From contig OU612065.1 in the NCBI GenBank assembly GCA_914767715.1, positions 16,678,001 through 16,742,000 on the forward strand: a stretch of DNA of 64,000 nt, read 5' to 3'. Shown in pieces: positions 23,965 to 35,890 of this stretch. The position numbers and the translations under genes were made by a program. The stretch is from Membranipora membranacea. Taxonomy: Eukaryota; Bryozoa; Gymnolaemata; Cheilostomatida; Membraniporidae. The notes under the pieces were generated by a model. It saw only the letters and a list, made by a program, of their open reading frames with translations. It made no database searches and had not been told where the DNA came from. The stretch's first letter is position 1. The number at the start of each line of letters is the position of its first letter.

Positions 23965-24756
23965 AGGATTTAATCATTGATGATATTACAGCTTCCCGAT
24001 AGCATGTTTCATGAATGCTTCATGAATACAGCATAAGTATAAGTATAAGACATCGATTAAAATAGAAATACTCAAATGGCAAAAATGTAAGACATTATTA
24101 GCAGACTGACTGAGAATCAGGTATCATTGCAGAGCAGACTATGCAACATGTAGTTAGCAGTAGAAACATTAATCTGAAGAAGTGCAAGGAACCTTTAAAC
24201 AAGATGTATATTATATTTTTTGTCTTTCTCTACAGATAGAGATTTATGTTGATATAGAATCATTGAAATGTATGGTTATTGTGTATGTATTGCAGGTAGA
24301 CAAACTATGATTGTATGCATATTATAAGAAATAGGGTCTTTTATGTTATTTTTGAGTATGCAGCGTTGTAATGTATTATGTATAACATATTATGTATCTA
24401 ATGTGAGTTGATTATGAACCATATTATACCACAGAAAGAGCACGATGTGGTCGTGACAAAAATATTATTGTTGTCAGAGCTAAGTCACATTGATTTCCAC
24501 CAATAACAGAGCGTTTCCATTACAAACGTAGCTCTGAGTTCTATCGGATTCTGCAGTGTATTGTACTTCATGCAGGGAATTTTACCATCTACATTCAACG
24601 TCAGCTTACAATGTTCCATATCACATTAAAGTTTTCAGATTTGTCTGCCCATACTGGGACACCATAAGACAACTCCTAGATATGGTTAGTATGAACTATA
24701 AAGCACTTGGGAAAGTCTACCATTGAGGTCTGCATCAGACTTCCATTGGCTACTTA

Positions 24757-24788
24757 GTTTGACCAAGGAGTTAACTCCTTGGTTTGAC
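24757..24788. repeat. 18-bp perfect palindrome CAAGGAGTTAACTCCTTG with 7-bp flanking repeats
   Basis: The palindrome lies at 24764-24781, flanked by GTTTGAC at 24757-24763 and 24782-24788. It is one of several copies of the same family in the window. Confidence 0.85.
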
Positions 24789-25027
24789 TATCTTAGATAT
24801 TTTTGGTGAATTAAGAGAATTAAATATTGTATACCTTTTAATGCCAAGAAATGTTCCTTCTCAACCGAGGACATGTTGGAAAGTTCACCTGGCTGCTACT
24901 TGATTGCAAACCCTGCGAAATAAAGAGTTACTGGTTGGAAATGTCCACAAGAACAAACTGTGGTCCAAGGGTCAGTTTTGAAAGAGATGTTGACATAGCC
25001 ATCACATTGGCTAATCAGGGAGTTTGG

Positions 25028-25072
25028 GGCATAACCAGAGACTACAGATATATCTATAGTCTCTGGCATAAC
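25028..25072. repeat. 30-bp near-perfect palindrome with 7-8-bp flanking repeats
   Basis: The insert at 25036-25065 has arms CAGAGACTACAGATA and TATCTATAGTCTCTG with one mismatch. GCATAAC is duplicated at 25029-25035 and 25066-25072; sharing the adjacent G would make it 8 bp. It starts CA and ends TG. Confidence 0.8.
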
Positions 25073-25939
25073 ATCAAATGGTACTTGTGCATCAAAGAAT
25101 TAATCAACAACAAATACTGCCTCCAGATGAAATTACAGGAAAAACAACATTGATGTGTGAAACATAAATAGCTCATCTCAATTTTTGCTTCTAACACACC
25201 AGGACAACAAAGCTTTCATTGTGACATAATTTTTTTAAAGATGTGATATAGAACTTTTCATCAATTGATCCTATAGCAATATATCCTCATGTCATGCAGG
25301 GGAATAGAGTTAGAGCGTTATGTATAATTTACCTCTTTAGTTTCCGAATTGCAGCCACAGTAAGAAAACCTTTCCTGTTGAAAGGCAGTCAACAATGAAT
25401 GTGCTCTCACAAGTAGACTATCAGTGATGAAAACAGCAAAGCAAGTGTTTCTGAAATAAGAAGCACTAACATAATTCAATATCTCAATATCAGTTATTTG
25501 CAAGGCATCCTCATAAAGAATTGGTTGATTTGCGCAACAAACAACATATCAACTTTTCAATTTACGACCCTAACATGAATAACTCACATTACCTCATAAT
25601 GGAAAAAATAAATGGAAAACCTTCACCTAAGAAGAATTGACCTCAATTTTTTCGTTTGCACATCGAAAAACAGTCCGACCCTGATGCATAACAGGATTTA
25701 TTGTTATTTATTTATTTGTTTTATAGGTGATGTAAGATGGGGGAGGGAGGAGTTTTCACATCAGATTATCACCGATACTTTGCTTATAGACAAGACTTGG
25801 GCAGTGTGCTAGCGGGGCTGGTGATTTCATGACATAAACTACTCCAAAGAATTCATGCTTTCGGACAAGTAATACAACTTTTGTCTAATGAATTAAATAT
25901 GAGCTGAACGGAGCAAGATTGAAGGATACGCTGCTATAA

Positions 25940-26150
25940 ACCTATCTGGATGCCTGTTGGCAACCGCCTATGAGTGCCTAGCATCTGGTGGGCTTAGGCA
26001 GTAATATCTGCTGTAACCAACCCTTACGGATAAAATAGGCATCTTGATGGGTTCTAAGCGCAATAGATTGTCAATTAGCGCTGCCGGATGGGTATTTGTC
26101 ACAAGTGGATGGCCCTTATACAGATATGTGTGGTGGATGGCAATTTATTG
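25940..26150 (+). repeat. Dispersed repeat (GCCGGATGGGTATTTGTCA family), copy B
   Basis: The segment has GGATGCCTGTTGGCAACC near its start, AAATAGGCATCTTGATGGG in the middle and GGATGGGTATTTGTCACAAG near 26085. All have counterparts in the same order at 42479-42770. The last part also matches 45-122. No coding potential or terminal repeats were defined. Confidence 0.65.
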
Positions 26151-26993
26151 GACTTGATTGGATTGGATCGAGTGGTCCTATATGTTGAGTTAGGGGTCGA
26201 GTTCCTGTGTTTAGACCAAGTTGAGGAGAAAAACTATCTACCCACAAGACAAGCAAATTGACCAAACATTAAGTACTCCATTGACATACCATTTCATTGC
26301 TTTGTAAAAGTTGAATGTGGGTGTTGGCAAGGTACTCATAAAGAGTGTGACTCTGGAAAGCTAATTAAATTTATTTGAGTATACATAGATTCAGCCTCCT
26401 GCCACAACTTCAGAGTGAATAACTGATGGTAACAGTGCACCCTCCCCTACTCTCAGTTGGCTCATTACTACATTTCTCAGGATCAATAGGTAGCTAACCT
26501 ACTGTGCTTCTAAATGGTATTCACACAAAGATGAGTTGAAAGGGACAAACCCAGAAAGGGAAAAAAAACATAGATAGGCCTTCTTTCTTCTTACTATCAA
26601 GAATTATTTAGAAGGATCAGGGAATTCTTCTGCTCAACCAATGCTTTTGATGGCTCAAATGAAAGACTAACATGCTCAATGAGTGATAATTGACACGTCT
26701 GCCCAGGACATATTCCTCCTTTGTTCAATCAAGCAGTCAAACACTGGTTCAATCCAACATCTGTTTCCTTGTAATGTTTCACATAAATATGAAATCTAAA
26801 TTTTCTTCTGATCAGAAATTGACCTTGAACAAAAGGTGAAGGTCAGACTATGACTATTTATCATTTCCTTCTTTACCTGTCATATGAAAAAATAATCAGC
26901 TGTAGGTAAATTTTATAGTAGTTATCAGACTTTTATTCAGTTGCTATAGCAATAAAAAGCTTCTGCAGAGTGAGATCTTGTAATCTACAGTGA

Positions 26994-27026
26994 GTTTGAG
27001 CAAGGAGTTAAACTCCTTGGTTTGAG
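26994..27026. repeat. 19-bp palindrome (CAAGGAGTT family) with 7-bp flanking repeats
   Basis: CAAGGAGTTAAACTCCTTG at 27001-27019 is flanked by GTTTGAG at 26994-27000 and 27020-27026. Confidence 0.85.
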
Positions 27027-27630
27027 TGATATCACTTATTAAACTACATTTTGTGTGGTCTTAAACAGGAGAGTTGATTGTTTTGTTGTAAGACTACAAG
27101 ACTGACACATCACTATTTAATAAGCTATGGATAATATATATGGTAGACTGTGCACTGGCATGTTTGTGGAGTATGAACAAAGTGATATGGATAAATAGCC
27201 AGGCACTAAGTCAGGGAAGGCAGGGATACTGCTGACTTCCAAACCCCTTTGCCCAGCTTTCTTTACCTTGCTCCAAAATGAATCATCAACTGAATTAATT
27301 TATAATTCATTGTAATGCTAATGAGCAAGATAGACAGACTACATCATCAGTGACATGAGTACACCTAAAGCCTACAATCTCTCTCTTTGTAAAAGTTTGG
27401 TTGATAATTAAACATCTCTATACCCAGTGCAATCCTGTACAGTTATATTTGGCTGATTGTTTTAGGATGTTTTTATGATGATGATGAATAGGTGGTCACA
27501 CTGGCTTTTCATTGCAAGCCTCACTGGGTTATGGGTAGAGTGAAAAACAAATGAACTCAGATTAGCATGAGTGATCCTTTGTAGTTCATTCTTCATATTC
27601 CCCCTCTTGCTGTAACCAACAATAATGCAC

Positions 27631-27698
27631 ACCAAATTGTAGCCTGTCTTGACAAGCCCCCACCGAACAAAGCTTGTCAAGACAGGCTAACCAAATTG
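27631..27698. repeat. 50-bp foldback insert (GTCTTGACAAGC family) with 9-bp flanking repeats
   Basis: Arms TAGCCTGTCTTGACAAGC and GCTTGTCAAGACAGGCTA enclose a 14-nt loop at 27640-27689. ACCAAATTG is repeated at 27631-27639 and 27690-27698. A related copy with its own flanking repeat is at 40735-40780. Confidence 0.85.
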
Positions 27699-27905
27699 AT
27701 GGCTATAGCAATGAAATTTTGTCAGGAAATTGAACCAAAATATCTGAAACAGAATCCTTTATCTCTATCATCGATGCATCCTGATTCAAGGCTACATAGG
27801 AAGGAACAAATGGACCTTCGTTTGTGTCTTATTATCATTTTTCTTCAAGGATTATGAATAACTATGGGGAATAAATAAAGTTAATTTTTCAGCGGACCAA
27901 CAAAG

Positions 27906-30900
27906 ATGCCGATCGATAGAGAGATTACAAGGCCTATGCTTGGCACAGACCAGGAGCCAACTTCAATAACATGGAAGAGTTCCCTCCGCTCACCCGTCAG
28001 CAGCCCTAGAGGCCCGGCACAGACAAGGCGAAGCAGAAGTCGAACAAGGACAAGTAACACACTGCAGAGCAGTTTGAGAAGCCGTACTCCTTCCCCACTA
28101 AATCAGTCGTTGAATAATAGCAGCTCGAATCTACGCAAAAGTACTTCTGGGTGAGTGTCAACTTCAGGGGCTAAAATAAGTAACACAATGTATTATTTTC
28201 CATTCCTTGACACATGATTGAAATGCTCGGATGGAACGAAATTAGCATGCAAAATGAATTTTTTGAACAGAAAACGCATTACTGTATTGAAAAGGGTAAA
28301 ACATACAATTTTGTTGCATTTCAATCAGGATACTATTTTGCAGCAAGCTGAGTACAAGTTTCAGTAAGTCTGCAGAACTCAAAGGAATCGAGAATGACTA
28401 CATCAAAAATCTGCAACAGCAGATATATTTCCTGGAGCTTGAGGCTAATTACTTAAGAGAACAAGCTAAGAAAGCTACAGAGATGCATCCACAGATGACA
28501 GCAGAAGCTGAGAGAATGCTGTGTAAACTCAGGGTAAGTGGGCATAATTGAATATTGATTCAAAGTACCCAAGAACCAGAATATGTATGCAGAGGGTGAT
28601 TAATATCGCCTCTGTAAAAATCTATGAATCTTGATAATATACATTTATTACAAGGTATTTCTTTTGTCCTTGCGTTGTTATTTTATTCGGTAATAAGATA
28701 GATGTGCTTAATTTTCAAAATTGGGTATTACTTTCAGCTTTTGCAATCTGAATCAGACGGGATGGACATTGAACTGAGAAGGAAAGATGCCAGTTTGGAT
28801 ATAGTGAGCTCTGAGAAAAGCAAAGTTCTTGATCGCCTTGCAGAGGAAGAAAGTGAGTGATAAGTGTGATCACATTATTTTACAAACCTACATGGATTAT
28901 TGGGCGTTGTCAGTTTCTGACAATGCCCGTGCTCGTAAGTGTAAAGCATCACTCATATGTAGGATACAGCAACGCACATCTACAAGCATATTAAAAAAGG
29001 AAATGCCATTAGATCTCGTAGAAATTGAATGACTTCGTACAACAAACCATAAACTACAGGTGCATTTGTTTACACCGGCAATATGGTCAGGTAGGTTTTA
29101 GGTTAGGTTATTTGTTGAAATACGCTAATGTCAAACGCAACAAAATAATGATACCGGTGAATTACCACAAAAGCATGATTGTAGCTTTGATCTAATATAG
29201 CTTGTATATTATTGGTCACGAGAAATTTCTCAATGTTCACCTTTTTCCTCATCATGCAAGATGAATATGCTCCCTAAACGAGATTGGTATGTTCTTTTAT
29301 CTCATTGCAAAACAGTACCCCATACTTTTTCTTTCCATTTTATATACTTTAAAATGTATTGTCTTGGTACTATTTCAGAGTCAAAGCAGATGATGAAGAG
29401 GGTCCTACAGGAAGAGATTGCTTCCGTCAAACATGAGAGAGATCGAATAACACTGGAGAATGCCAGACTCGACAATACAGTAGAGCGCCTACTCTCTGAG
29501 AAAGAGAGTATATCAGCAAAACTCAGGGAATCACAGAACATCATATCTTCTCTCAGACAACAGGTAACATAGGAGTGGGAGATATCATTCCTCAAATTGG
29601 ACCATAATTAAATCGGGGTAAAACAATTCACTCAAAATCGTAGCAATTTTCATAATTTGATCTGAATTTATTTATGATGACTCTTGATCTGAAAACATTC
29701 AACCACTAACAGCTTGATAGTTTATAAGTCAATCAACCTATCTTTTTGTCCTCAACATTTCAACATCAATATAGAAAATATGAGACTGTATTCATAAGCT
29801 GGGTACAACAATATAAAATGCCTTATTCCAGATAAAATGCTAAAGAAAATTACATATCTGGAATCATGATATTTTGTTCAACAGATGAATGAGCAGGCCG
29901 AATCACATCACCTGACTCAGCTGGCGCTAGATGAGAAGAGGAATCAGTGTACGGAGGCTGAGCTGAGAGCCACTAAAATAGAGGATCACTATCTCAGTGT
30001 CACACAGAAAGCTCATGACCGACAGACCAATGAGCTTAAGGTTTGTTATGTCTAGATATTCAATAGTCAAATCCAATGATGGGCAAAGTTGTCCAGGCAT
30101 GAACCCAGCTGATAATTTTGATCATTTATTTATTCACACATCGATCTATCTATGCTATGATTTACACATAAAACTTATGGTGTGCAAACTATAGTTGTCT
30201 TCACCCGTCCAAAAAGAAGATAACTTATTCCATAAATGAATAGTGTCTCGGAGACACCAGGGAGGTTGGTGACACCAGTGAGTTTGAGACTATCTTCACG
30301 GTGATATCCAAAGAGTGCACTTTTTAAATGTGAACTGCTTTTCCACTGTCCGACATTTGGATTTCTGTCATTTTTGAGGTGTATAACCCAAACTGAATAT
30401 ACAGTTTATTATAAAACCACTAAGTATTACACAATATACAATTAATCTCAACACAGAATGAGTTGAGGGTGGCAAGGCAGCAGTTCAAGGAACAAGAAAG
30501 ACAGGCTGATGATGAGAGATACATCAAAAACAAGACACAGGATGAGAATGAGCAGATGAATAAGACTAACAGCCTGCTTCAGCAACAAATAGATGAGCTT
30601 GCTGTTCAACTTATCAGGGTCAGTATATATTTATGTAGCAATGTTCAATAGAGCATACTTGGTTAACCAGTATTGTGGTCAGAATTCCCGTCAAGTCTCA
30701 GCTAAAACTTCCTCATATGTAAGCCTATATATTGGACCTTGTTGAGCTAATGATGTTGTTTTTTTCACATTTTTATTGGCAGTCTATTTTATTCCAGTAG
30801 CGGAATGTTTTCCTGAATGTTATTCGTGATGTGTTGAGAAATTAATTTCATGCACTGCCTGAAAAATTCAGTCGCTGTTTGAAAATTTATTCCCTGCCAT

Positions 30901-31925
30901 TTTCAGCAACAAGAGATCAGGGGCGAATTGGAGGACACAAGAAGAGAGAATGTAGTTGAGATTTCAATGCTTTCAGACAGAGAAAAAGAACTGAAAGCTA
31001 CCCTCAGATCAACACAGGGTGAACTGCTAGCTGAGAAGGAGAGATGTGATCGCTACCTTGGACAGGTGAGTAAGAAAAGAGATGATAGGACAAAAAATTG
31101 ATTGACCTTTACAAACTGCTTCCATAAATTTTGTTTCACCTATATGGAGAGATCCATAGATTTAAAAACTGTTTTTTAAATCTATGGAGAGATCGCATAA
31201 TGCTGTTCATTAAGAGAGTATTGCAGAAATATCTCGATTTAGAACAAAACAGTGAAACATATCTTGCCCCACGAGATGAAATCATGAGAACGGCTTGTGA
31301 TCAGTTCTTTTGATTTTTTACCTCTACGCTAACTATGAGAATCTCTGTTCTCTATCAGATAAGAAAGCAAGAGGCAGATAACTCTGTGATGGAGTCCACA
31401 AACAACTCTACAAGGATGCAGCTGGTCACCACAGAGACACAAGTGGGCTCTCTTGAGAAAGAGAACACAAACTTACGCAGAGATAAGGACATCCTAACTG
31501 ATCATGTCGCTGATCTACAAAGACAGGTCAGAAAATGTGGATTGCACAAGTTTTCAATTAGGGCTATATATGACCTGGCCCATTATGAGTGCCATATGAC
31601 CTTTGAGTATCAAAATCAAGGATTAACATCTCTCTGTGCAAGAACACACAACAAAATTGTAGCCTGTTTGTATATTTGATAAATATCTTTGTTCTAACAG
31701 CTTGCTCAGAAGGATGGAGATCTGTCAGACAGTAAAAGGCACATGAAGTCTCTTGAGAAAAATCTTCACTTGTTTGAGACAGAGAAGAGACTTGATGAAT
31801 CTACTCAGAGTGAAAAATGGAGAGAGTTTGAGACTCTTGCAGATGGAATGAAAAAGCTGTCTCGATCGATGGCACGCACCACAAGTCCGACAAGAACTTC
31901 ACTGAGTAGTGTTAAGTTCAGTTGA
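27906..31925 (+). CDS. Coiled-coil protein of unknown identity, nine coding exons
   Basis: Coding exons 27906-28150, 28344-28533, 28738-28852, 29379-29563, 29885-30040, 30457-30618, 30907-31065, 31359-31526 and 31701-31925 join in phase to 534 aa. Residues 1-95 are Ser/Arg/Pro-rich and disordered (SPVSSPRGPAQTRRSRSRT). From about residue 100 (ENDYIKNLQQQIYFLELEAN) the protein is almost continuous coiled coil to near residue 510. It ends in a Ser/Thr-rich tail. Exons five to eight are all phase 0 and encode 52, 54, 53 and 56 residues. The pattern is typical of centrosomal, ciliary or sperm-tail structural proteins, but I do not recognise the family and assign no function. An AG acceptor lies just before the first ATG (TTTTTCAG), so an upstream exon, coding or not, probably exists. 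Gene structure is well supported. Confidence 0.85.
31147..31194. repeat. 32-bp near-palindrome with perfect 8-bp flanking duplication, intronic
   Basis: The insert at 31155-31186 has arms CATAGATTTAAAAA and TTTTTTAAATCTATG. GAGAGATC is repeated at 31147-31154 and 31187-31194. The ends resemble the CATAGACTTAA terminus of the P-like transposon. It lies in an intron of the coiled-coil gene. Confidence 0.88.
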
Positions 31926-33174
31926 ATCCACAAACAATATGAGAATTCACTCATTTTCTGATTGAATCTGTATTTGTCTTGATGCGTTACTCATAATGTT
32001 GTATTCTGTGTGTATTTTGTATTCATTTCTATTTTAAGTAGATCCTGAACTAATCCACGAGTGCTATCTTATATCCTTCCAAAACTATTTTAATTATGGA
32101 ACATTAGTTGGTTTTTTAACAAGGATCCTAGCATGGGTGATTTGAACTTAGTTGGGTGTGTGTAGATTTTGTACAGCTTGACGAGCGTAGCACTGGTGAT
32201 CTTCTTATGCTTCCTGAGAATTCTATCAAAAACTGGTTTTTAAATTTCTTGCTTGTGCTTTTGGTATATTTTTGTTTTGTACTCTCAATAGAAACTTGTG
32301 AAATTTTAAAAAAAAAGAGCCATGATTTGAATTTCATCTAGGGACAGTTCTTCGAGTACCAAGTTTCCTTCTGCCTGCTCTGCAATGATGATTTGGCTGG
32401 AGCATAAGATCTTGTACACAGTTCAGCCTCAGAGAGCTATTCCATTTCTGCAGGTAATCAGAAAGAAGGTCTGTTGGTGTCTTGTCATGAACATGGGTAA
32501 ACATGCTACTCTCTCGACGCAATCCTCTATGAAAATCTCCAGCAATCCCTCTTTTCTGATTTGCATCCGCCGAACCTCTATAATAAACATAACGCAGGAT
32601 GCATTACCATGTTAACACAGTTCGGAAATATTCTAATAGCCTTGTTGGAGTCATTAGAGAAACATTACAGCGCATTGTACAATGAGTTAATCATCAAAAA
32701 ATATTGTCAATTTTGAATATATAAGCTGGGTCAGAAAAATCCTGCACCACCAGATTAAATAATAAATAGCTGTGCACTCAAAACATTGAGGCTAACAAAC
32801 AACTTACAGTAAATGGTTAACATTTTGCGGTCTTTGTGATTCTGTCAGCACATTTCTCCGAATTTCACAAGCAAGTCTTTTAGGCTTTTCACCTTGGTCA
32901 GGCGACTCGGTTCTTCAAATGGATGAAAAATATTTGCTATACAGCAATTCTCTGCATATCTCTGTCTTTTTATGGCTCAATGGGTGAAGCAAAGGGTGAA
33001 GTAAAGGGTGATACAAAGGGTGTATCAAATCTAAAGAAGTGTCTAATTGATCTTGATCATCAAAGGGTTAGTGGTAACCATAATATTTGAAATAAAGATT
33101 TTATTATTATTATATTATACAGAGAAATATATTATGAATATTGTGAAGGATCGTTACATGTATTGTAGAAGTGC
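31926..33174. other. Convergent 3' intergenic region
   Basis: Lies between the coiled-coil gene (+) and a minus-strand gene. Short open frames here show no protein features. A small tandem repeat (AAAGGGTGA-type units, four copies) sits at about 32986-33025. Confidence 0.5.
32986..33025 (+). repeat. Short tandem repeat
   Basis: Four imperfect units of about 11 bp containing AAAGGGTG (GCAAAGGGTGAA, GTAAAGGGTGAT, ACAAAGGGTGTA and a preceding variant). Confidence 0.6.
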
Positions 33175-35146
33175 TTACTTGATATCTTGATTTGACTGCC
33201 TCTGATCGAGTGTAAGAAAACAGTGCTGTTTGCGATATTCTGGTAGCTCTTTGAATCCACGAGGTTTTTTGTCAATCCTTGACATCTCAAACTCCCTCAG
33301 AAGAGAAGACAACTCATCAACAGGTTTTTGCCACCTGTTGACTGCGTCTGGTGTTTTTGATGCTGTTTTACAGCGAGTTTTGTTCTCAGACTTGAGTTCC
33401 TCCTTGAGTAACTGCTCAACAAGAGACACCAGAGCCACCCGATGCTGCTCTTTTCTAGTTGACTTTATCAGGTGCATTGCTCGAGTGATGGTAGACAGCA
33501 AATCAAGTTTGATACACGGCTCTGCAAAAAGGGGCAATCCAGAAAGTACTCCAGATTTACAGTAAGGGATCAGGGTTTAGCAAGGCCCTCTGAGACTTTT
33601 GAGTGGGCATTAGAATCTGTATTTGTCATAGCAGCTTGGAAAATTGACCCTCTTCAAACATAATTGTGTCTATTTTTCTACAAACACAGGCCTTCAAAAC
33701 TGTGATAGACAGACCGGCCATGTAACTTCGCAGATCAACTATGTGGAAATATCATGACAAAAGCAGCTTGTATTTGAATTACGCCGAGATACTACTATGG
33801 TACTACCAGAGTCATACCTCTGTATACTTGATCCTCATCCAGTTCGTGGACATGTAGGGTTGCCTTCTGTCTTGATCTGGGAGATGTTCTTCCTGAAGGT
33901 GTTTGTGTGCCACGAGGAACTTTGATATCTTTCCCACGCTGACGAGCTATCCACAGATCTGTCAAATCCTCACAGCTCAGATCTTCAGTGATCCATTTAG
34001 GCACTGAGCTGGCTAAACAGTAAAAATATTTTCTAAATGTAGTTGAAGAACTTCTCTAAATTGTGGAAGCAGGCGATCTACGGCCTATTCTCATCATTAA
34101 ATATACATGCTCGTGGAGCCATTATTATTTCCTTGTGTCATAGTAATTTAACTAGTTAAACTACCTTGCTGGTGTTTATGATGACTCATAGTACAATAGT
34201 TTTGCCAGAAGGATTGGCAAGATGGTAATTGCATTAACTCATCAATCCTGTGCACTTACTTAGATTTCTACCGCACATGACGTATTGTGCTGATGGTGGA
34301 TTTTTCATCTGAGTGCCACTATTTCTCCTGATGAAAGGCCAAGATTTACTGGAGCGCTGTGATCCTACTGAGTTTGACACATCCTCTTTGACATAAGGTG
34401 ATCCAGACTCGTCATACTTCTTTGACGTCTCATAGCCCAAATGGATGACTGTTGGTACTCGACGAGTGCCCTCCTTCCACTTACAAAAAGAAAGCCAAGT
34501 ATGCAACGGTATTGAATGTATGCTAACACCATGTCCATGTCCCATACAATTTCACTGTACAATCAGCTAGCTAGTAAAAAAATTGTATAATGGTGCACAC
34601 TGCACACAAGGGACAATGCTGAGGTGCATGGCCCAAAGTCTGGGAACCTCAGTACCTGCATTTAAATTGAGTAATTATCAGACACAACCCTACCAATCAC
34701 ACAATTATAAACTCTAGCTATAACTAATGCTTGAGCGGTACATCCATTGCATGATATAAAAGAAAGTCTTAGGACATCATTAGAATTGTATTAATCATAC
34801 AGGAAATTGACTATTTTTTTATTACTGTCTGTTTGCGCTTAGGTTGATTTGATCAGTACCTTTAATTTCAACTCACCTCAACATCATCAAGCTCATAGAG
34901 ACCCTCTCTACTCCAGGGAAATGGTAATGGTGCAATTTGTAGTCCTTGTCCATCAGATGTGATATATCTATCCTTGTTAACCTTTTCCTGAGTGTATGCT
35001 CGTTTGTGTGAGGCTATGTCATGTGGTCCTAAATTTATCACATGCCGTGTAATCGAGCCATTCGGATTTTTTAAATACTTCACTTCGTCGCGGAGCTTTT
35101 CCAATTTTACTGCAGGTAAAGGAGCTTTGTGTATCGATGTACACAT
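33175..35146 (-). CDS. Uncharacterised 343-aa protein, four exons (possible TBATA/SPATIAL-like)
   Basis: Exons from 5' to 3' on the minus strand: 35146-34877, 34479-34260, 34012-33818 and 33521-33175. They join in phase to 343 aa. There is no signal peptide or membrane segment. The protein is basic and polar with short conserved-looking blocks: VKLEKLRDEVKYLKNPNGS near the start, PFPWSREGLYELDDVE, WITEDLSCEDLTDLWIARQR in the middle and RAMHLIKSTRKEQHRVALVS near the C-terminus. That last helix (DLLSTITRAM...LVEQLLKEEL) and the overall length recall the C-terminal helix of vertebrate TBATA, but the family's N-terminal motif was not seen, so this is only a suggestion. The acceptor of exon two (TTTTGTAAG) is weak. 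Function unknown. Confidence 0.7.
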
Positions 35147-35890
35147 GTTGTTTGAAGTTAACTTCAGCAGCGTGGAACAGATTGGGTTTGCTCGCTGTAA
35201 GTCAACATGTCATTCCTTGGTGTTGGCCACGCAAACAGACAAAACAAAACGTTTAACAAATTGAATCGCAACAAATAATATTAAGTCCCAATGATATTCA
35301 TACTGAACAAGATAGGCAATTGTCTCCTACTAGAAAAGTACATATGTCTGTCAGCCATTTATAACAGACCTTTTTTAAACTGGCAAACAAATAGTTAAGA
35401 TCATTCAGATAACACTATAACAAATGATGTGTATTGATTTTATCAATTTGAAGTCAAATGTTTAATGAGAGAATTTTGATTCAATCTTTTTACCCTTTTT
35501 CTGCCATATCCAACCAAAATCTGTAAACATAGTTACGTTATCAGAAGCTATTTACATATTTATTTTGGGGCTATAGGCCCTGAAGCTTTTCTCTCAAGTT
35601 TTAATATGGATGGGTTCATGGTTGCAATCAAGAAATATTTTTTATTATAAATAGCTGAGTGACAAAACACAGAAAGTTCCTCTTTTTATGTGAAGATTAA
35701 CATGAAGATAAATATTTATTTCATCAATAATAAGAAGATAAAAGCGAAGATAAATGGATTTCATCAAAAATAAGAAAAGTATAAAACTTGGTGTAACCAT
35801 GGCTGTAAGATCAAGCTATTTATATGGCAAAAGGAACATTACGTTATCCAGCACAATCTAAAGAATTATCATTCCCAATAGATACATACT
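35147..35890. other. Intergenic region, no gene seen
   Basis: AT-rich sequence between two minus-strand genes, with small internal near-duplications around 35690-35790 (AAGATAAA-type). It should include the promoter of the 343-aa protein gene and the 3' UTR of the zinc-finger gene. Confidence 0.5.

Larger units (their letters stand above)
23965..27905. other. Long gene-poor interval with small repeats
   Basis: This interval has SLC10 3' sequence at its left end and probably noncoding 5' exons of the coiled-coil gene at its right end. Short open frames (for example 24851-25153 and 25612-25812) look like noise. It contains miniature palindromes at 24764-24781, 25036-25065, 27001-27019 and 27640-27689, and a dispersed repeat at about 25940-26150. 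Confidence 0.55.

Noticed and set aside
24851-25153. 100-aa open frame on the plus strand
   Set aside because: No domain or composition signal, and the frame runs through the palindromic insert at 25036-25065; probably chance.
33230-33565. 111-aa open frame on the plus strand
   Set aside because: Antisense shadow of the last exon of the 343-aa protein gene.
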